9,822 nt of DNA from Alphaproteobacteria bacterium (GTDB lineage: Bacteria > Pseudomonadota > Alphaproteobacteria > Rickettsiales > VGDC01), in NCBI GenBank assembly GCA_016869895.1, contig VGDC01000041.1, forward strand, positions 1 through 9,822. The letters run 5' to 3'. Below, one piece after another: positions 6,808-9,822 of the stretch; the first letter of the stretch is position 1, and each line of letters opens with the position of its first letter. A program made the position numbers and the translations under genes. The notes beneath the pieces are model-generated. The model made no database searches and was not told the origin of the DNA. It saw only the letters and a list, made by a program, of their open reading frames with translations.

Positions 6808-7986
6808 TTAATTCCAGTCTTCAATATGGGCGCGCAACAACGTAATGGCCTGATCCACATGCTCACGGGTGATGATGAGCGGCGGCAGGATGCGGATGAT
6901 TTGCGGCGCGACCGCAGGGGAAGTCAGCAGCCCGCGATGACGGAGCGATTCGGCGAATTCACGGTAATTGACCGATGGCGCAAGCTCAATGGCGAGCATC
7001 AAACCGATACCGCGAACCCCTTCCAGCACCTGCGGGAACTCAGCGCAAAGGGCGCGCAATGAAGAAGAAAGATACTCTGCAATATCATTTACTTCTTTGA
7101 AGAAATTAATTTCTTGCATTACATCAAGAACCGCATTGCCCACCGCCATCGCTAGTGGATTCGCGCCATATGTCGAGCCGTGAGAACCGGGGGTCATGCC
7201 GGAGGCCGCATGCTCCGTCGCCAGCAGCGCCGCCAAAGGAAAACCGTTGCCGATGCCCTTGGCGACGCTCATCAAGTCTGGGCTAATGCCCGCATATTCA
7301 TGGGCGAAAAGTTTACCCGTGCGCCCCATGCCGCATTGGACTTCATCGAGGAACAGGAGGATGCCATGTTCGTCGCAAAGCGCGCGCACCGATTTCAAAT
7401 AATCAGCGTTCAGAACGCGGATGCCACCCTCGCCCTGCACAGGCTCCAGCAGGATGGCGGCGGTGGCGGGAGTGATGGCCGCCTTGAGTGCTTCAATGTC
7501 GCCGAAAGCCACATGATCGAACCCGTCGAGCAGCGGGGCATAGCCCTCCACTGCTTGCGGATGACCGGATGCGGAGATGCCCGCGAAGCTGCGCCCATGG
7601 AACGCGCCTTCCAATGTGATGATGCGATGGCGTTGCGGCTGGCCTTTCATGTGGAAATGGCGGCGCACCATCTTCACGCCCGCTTCCACCGCTTCCGTGC
7701 CGGAGCTGCAGAAGAACACCGTATCCGCGAAGGTCGCCTCCACCAAGCGTTCCGCAAGGCGGCGTTGCAGAGGCATACGGTACAGGTTCGAGCAATGCCA
7801 GAGCGTATCGGCCTGTTCCTTCAGGGCTTTCACCACATGGGGATGACAATGCCCCAGCGCGTTCACAGCGATGCCGGATGCGAAATCGAGATAGGCTTTT
7901 TCGTTCTCATTGAACAGATACGCCCCCTCACCACGGGTGATGGTGAGTTCGGAACGGCGATAAACAGGGAGAACGGCATCTATCAT
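6808..7986 (-). CDS. argD: Acetylornithine aminotransferase
   Basis: This PLP enzyme converts N-acetylglutamate 5-semialdehyde to N2-acetylornithine with glutamate as amino donor; many ArgD proteins also act in lysine synthesis on succinyl-diaminopimelate. The 392 residues are typical of class-III aminotransferases. Visible motifs are FASGIAVNALGHCHP (35-49), FFCSSGTEAVEAGVKMVRR (91-109, phosphate binding), GAFHGRS (127-133), EPVQGEGG (181-188), LDEVQCGMGRTG (213-224, with PLP-binding Asp214) and SVAKGIGNGFP (240-250, with Lys243 as the Schiff-base lysine). The ATG has TAGG about 9 bases upstream and lies 8 bases after the ABC permease stop. It is followed by argF after 2 bases. A stretch near residues 286-309 is encoded by strikingly AT-rich codons unlike the rest of the gene. 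Confidence 0.96.
   Translation of the reverse strand: MIDAVLPVYRRSELTITRGEGAYLFNENEKAYLDFASGIAVNALGHCHPHVVKALKEQADTLWHCSNLYRMPLQRRLAERLVEATFADTVFFCSSGTEAVEAGVKMVRRHFHMKGQPQRHRIITLEGAFHGRSFAGISASGHPQAVEGYAPLLDGFDHVAFGDIEALKAAITPATAAILLEPVQGEGGIRVLNADYLKSVRALCDEHGILLFLDEVQCGMGRTGKLFAHEYAGISPDLMSVAKGIGNGFPLAALLATEHAASGMTPGSHGSTYGANPLAMAVGNAVLDVMQEINFFKEVNDIAEYLSSSLRALCAEFPQVLEGVRGIGLMLAIELAPSVNYREFAESLRHRGLLTSPAVAPQIIRILPPLIITREHVDQAITLLRAHIEDWN
7100..7115. repeat. 16-bp perfect palindrome inside an AT-rich part of argD
   Basis: AAGAAATTAATTTCTT is a perfect inverted repeat within the argD coding region. It sits in a 70-base stretch (7061-7130) of about 27% GC by hand count, while the flanking gene is far richer in GC. 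It may be an operator or topological element, or only a result of local AT-rich codon use. Confidence 0.4.
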
Positions 7987-7994
7987 GGCACGAC

Positions 7995-8822
7995 CTACGA
8001 TTTCAAACGCCAGCCGGATTTCACCATAGCGCGTGCGCCAAGCCAGAGCAGCACGTTCAGCACCACAATAGTGATCATGCCGTGGGAAAGCGGCGCATCG
8101 TTATGCCCCGTCAGCGCATAGCGGAAGCCGTCCATCAGGTAGAAGAACGGATTGTAGTAGCACAGTGCATGCCAGAATTCCGGCAGGGCATTCACCGAAT
8201 AGAACGTGCCCGAAAGGAAGGATAGCGGCGTGATGACATAATTCGTCAACGCGTTCATCTGGTCGAATCCTTGCGCGAAAATGCCCGCCAGCAAGCCAAG
8301 CAACGCTAGCATCAGGCTGGCATTCAGCAGATAGAACAAGGCGATGAGCGGGTGCGGCAGCGCGATATGCACGAAGAAGGCCGCTGCGACCGCTGTAACC
8401 AAGCCGACCAGCACGCCACGGGTCACCCCACCCGCCGCCATGCTGAGGGTGATTTCATCCGGCGTCAGCGGCGGCATCAGGATATCCACGATGGTGCCTT
8501 GAATCTTCGCCATCATCAGCGAAGAGGAGGTATTGGCGAAGGCGTTCTGCATCACCGCCATCATGATGAGGCCGGGCACGACGAACTGGTTGAAGGGCAT
8601 ATCCACCCCGCCGCCACGATTGCCGCCCAGCGCGAGGGTCAGGATAGCCAACCAGAGCAGCGTTGTGATGACGGGTGCCATCATCGTCTGGTTCCAGACT
8701 TTCAGGAAGCGCCAAACCTCGCGGTAATACAGCGTCTTCACCCCGAGCCAGTTGGCAGAACGGATGAGGTGCGGCGCGTCTCCCTGCGGAAGCCCGCTTA
8801 ATGTTTCAATAGGTTTGTCCAT
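7995..8822 (-). CDS. ABC-2 type transporter permease
   Basis: This is an inner-membrane subunit of an ABC exporter of the ABC-2 class (YadH/NodJ/DrrB type). With the ATG at 8822 it has 275 residues and about six hydrophobic segments (roughly 49-66, 80-96, 133-151, 156-182, 190-210, 247-264). Family signs include the interfacial stretch TLYYREVWRFLKVWNQT (30-46), ITPLSFLSGTFYSVNALP (197-214) and NPFFYLMDGFRYALTG (224-239). No ATP-binding subunit is encoded in this window, so the partner must lie elsewhere. The frame stays open upstream to a TTG at 8858 and another ATG at 8843. No start has a good Shine-Dalgarno site; 8822 was chosen because the TATAAT near 8864 would put the transcript start about 8857. 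The cargo is unknown. It sits 8 bases ahead of argD and may lead that operon. Confidence 0.88.
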   Translation of the reverse strand: MDKPIETLSGLPQGDAPHLIRSANWLGVKTLYYREVWRFLKVWNQTMMAPVITTLLWLAILTLALGGNRGGGVDMPFNQFVVPGLIMMAVMQNAFANTSSSLMMAKIQGTIVDILMPPLTPDEITLSMAAGGVTRGVLVGLVTAVAAAFFVHIALPHPLIALFYLLNASLMLALLGLLAGIFAQGFDQMNALTNYVITPLSFLSGTFYSVNALPEFWHALCYYNPFFYLMDGFRYALTGHNDAPLSHGMITIVVLNVLLWLGARAMVKSGWRLKS

Positions 8823-8863
8823 GGCGCGGGAGTTTATCGGCATCCTAGGGAAATGCAAACAGG

Positions 8864-8869
8864 ATTATA
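8864..8869 (-). promoter_or_regulatory. Consensus -10 element before the ABC permease-argDF-hslO cluster
   Basis: The minus strand has a perfect TATAAT in the 28-64 base non-coding gap between the SprA-like gene and the permease. Transcription would start near 8857. There is no convincing -35 hexamer at 16-18 bases upstream (the 17-base position reads GCCTAG), so activity may depend on an activator or an alternative spacing. Confidence 0.4.
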
Positions 8870-8886
8870 TACCTTTTGAGAAATAA

Positions 8887-9600
8887 CTAGGCGGTTATGT
8901 CGGCGATGCCGGAAGATTGCGGCGCGCGGTTGCTGGCCATGACTTTGCCATAAGCACCCGCCGCCTCGAACATGGCCGATCGCGCGGCGGAGAGGTCAGC
9001 CGCCGAAGCATCCCCCGGCGCGAGGGCTGCGCGTGCCATTGTGGCGGCATCCCGCGCGGATTTCTCAGGGTCGCTGGTGGCGGTGGTATGCACATGCACC
9101 GCGCCTGCCACGGCGTAATATTGCCCATCCGGCCCTTGCACATAGGAATAATCCGGCGTGCCGGAAGCGATGCCCCCAGCGGTACGGTAATGTAGCATCT
9201 CGTGGTTTCGCACGGCAATATCCGCCGCTTGCAGTTCGGCCACGCGTGCCTGTTCGGATGCGCTCAGCTCCGCTTCCTGCTGCACGATGCCGCTCTGTCT
9301 GCCCTGCTCCGCTAACGCGTTTGCTTGCTCGTCCGGCACGGTGCGGCTGATTTTCACGGAAGACACATAAATCGTGCCGTCTGGCGCAGTGGCATAGGTG
9401 AAGGTCAGCGAAGCATTCCCGCCAGCAGCCTGCGCCTCAGCTTTCAGCCGTTGGGCTTCCTGCTTCAGCTGCGCATCCGCCACGCGAATCGCCGCATTAT
9501 TCAGCGCGGCATTCTCCGCTCCTGCCTTTTGCTCTTCGGCGGGATTACGCAAATTCACGCGAGCAAAACTGCCCGACGATGCGGTGATGGACATGGACAT
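8887..9600 (-). CDS. SprA-related putative metalloprotease (HEXXH protein)
   Basis: This 237-residue protein resembles the SprA-related family of predicted catalase-associated or stress-linked metalloproteases. The core pattern is VAELQAADIAVRNHEMLHYR (120-139), which contains the zinc-binding HEXXH as HEMLH (133-137). It is followed by AGGIASGTPDYSYVQGPDGQ (141-160) and YAVAGAVHVHT, the family's usual continuation after the histidine motif. The first 60 residues are Ala, Gln, Glu-rich and probably helical or coiled. There is no signal peptide or membrane segment. A second PDG motif (FTYATAPDGTIYVSSVKIS, 67-85) partly repeats the later one. The ATG at 9600 is followed by another at 9594; the sequence TAAAAT ends 6 bases before 9600, suggesting a leaderless transcript. 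Proteolytic activity is unproven for this family and inferred here from the motif. Confidence 0.78.
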   Translation of the reverse strand: MSMSITASSGSFARVNLRNPAEEQKAGAENAALNNAAIRVADAQLKQEAQRLKAEAQAAGGNASLTFTYATAPDGTIYVSSVKISRTVPDEQANALAEQGRQSGIVQQEAELSASEQARVAELQAADIAVRNHEMLHYRTAGGIASGTPDYSYVQGPDGQYYAVAGAVHVHTTATSDPEKSARDAATMARAALAPGDASAADLSAARSAMFEAAGAYGKVMASNRAPQSSGIADITA

Positions 9601-9606
9601 AGACTG

Positions 9607-9612
9607 ATTTTA
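9607..9612 (-). promoter_or_regulatory. Candidate -10 element for a leaderless SprA-like transcript
   Basis: On the minus strand TAAAAT (five of six matches to TATAAT) is followed by six bases and then the ATG at 9600. This is the spacing expected when transcription begins at the start codon itself. A possible Shine-Dalgarno piece (TAGGG) is about 12 bases from the ATG, too far to be convincing. The -35 match is poor. Confidence 0.35.
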
Positions 9613-9624
9613 CCCTAATTCCGC

Positions 9625-9660
9625 GCAAAAATAAACCCGCCTCCTTTTGGGAGACGGGTT
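9625..9660 (-). terminator. Rho-independent terminator of the Bax inhibitor-1 family gene
   Basis: Bases 9634-9660 form a hairpin: six pairs (AACCCG with CGGGTT), one C-A mismatch, then four pairs (CTCC with GGAG), around a 5-base loop. On the minus strand the stem is followed by TTTATTTTTGCG, the needed U-rich run, at 9633-9622. It lies 24 bases past the stop codon at 9684 and before the SprA-like gene, so the two genes are probably separate transcription units. Confidence 0.8.
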
Positions 9661-9683
9661 CATTCATTCACTTAGCGGTCGTC

Positions 9684-9822
9684 TCAGCGACGGTCACCCA
9701 GGAACTGGATGAGGAACTGGAACATGTTGATGAAGTCCAGATACAGGCTGAGTGCGCCCATCACGGAAGCTTTCGCTGCCAGTTCGGCGTTTCCGGCTAC
9801 CTGATAATAGGTGCGGCGGATG
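9684..9822 (-). CDS. Bax inhibitor-1/YccA family membrane protein, C-terminal end (5' partial)
   Basis: The gene runs off the right edge; 46 C-terminal residues are visible before a TGA stop. They include NAELAAKASVMGALSLYLDF and then INMFQFLIQFLGDRR. The pattern GALSLYLDFINMF near the extreme C terminus, followed by a short hydrophobic stretch and a basic end, is characteristic of Bax inhibitor-1/YccA proteins. These are seven-helix inner-membrane proteins; YccA of Escherichia coli interacts with the FtsH protease, and relatives conduct calcium or protons. The rest of the protein, including its start, is out of view, so no statement on promoter or full domain is possible. A clear terminator follows. 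Confidence 0.88.
   Translation of the reverse strand, partial: IRRTYYQVAGNAELAAKASVMGALSLYLDFINMFQFLIQFLGDRR

Noticed and set aside
7180..8121. A 313-codon plus-strand frame antisense to argD and the permease end
   Set aside because: It is the complement of strongly supported genes, has no domain pattern, and overlaps two real coding regions.

Overview
This window looks like ordinary core chromosome from an alphaproteobacterium. Supports are the argD-argF-hslO order (a common alphaproteobacterial arrangement), the BetI-type TetR regulator, the SprA-like predicted metalloprotease, the fairly high GC content (roughly 55-60% by eye) and genes packed with 2-40 base gaps. No rRNA, tRNA, insertion sequence, phage gene or CRISPR array was seen. 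The genus cannot be named from this evidence.

Layout. (1) Bases 1-1461, plus strand: the 3' part of an APC-superfamily permease with a soluble C-terminal domain. It enters from the left edge and is the only plus-strand gene. (2) Bases 1471-4693, minus strand: a tight cluster read as TetR/BetI-like regulator, then dxs (first step of the MEP isoprenoid pathway), then a YkuD-type L,D-transpeptidase-like protein. The gaps are 8 bases and a 4-base overlap, so it is probably one transcript. (3) Bases 4694-4848: a 155-base intergenic stretch with a candidate promoter, a candidate regulator operator and a perfect DnaA-box sequence. (4) Bases 4849-8822, minus strand: ABC-2 permease, argD, argF and hslO, with gaps of 8, 2 and 39-40 bases, probably co-transcribed from a TATAAT-containing promoter near 8864. 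(5) Bases 8887-9600, minus strand: a SprA-like HEXXH protein, possibly translated from a leaderless mRNA. (6) Bases 9625-9660: an intrinsic terminator for the gene at the right edge. (7) Bases 9684-9822, minus strand: the C-terminal end of a Bax inhibitor-1/YccA-family membrane protein.

How the genes work together. argD and argF supply two steps of arginine synthesis (acetylornithine formation and citrulline formation), while hslO encodes the redox-activated holdase Hsp33. The regulator-dxs-transpeptidase group joins isoprenoid precursor supply, which feeds the undecaprenyl carrier lipid, to a cell-wall enzyme family under a possibly autoregulating TetR protein. That link is the most interesting regulatory idea here, but it is inferred.

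No clearly undescribed system is evident. The best leads are the BetI-like regulator with a lysine/alanine/proline-rich tail placed upstream of dxs, an operator-like palindrome overlapping its start codon, a duplicated PDG motif in the SprA-like protein, and a sharply AT-rich patch with a 16-bp palindrome inside argD.
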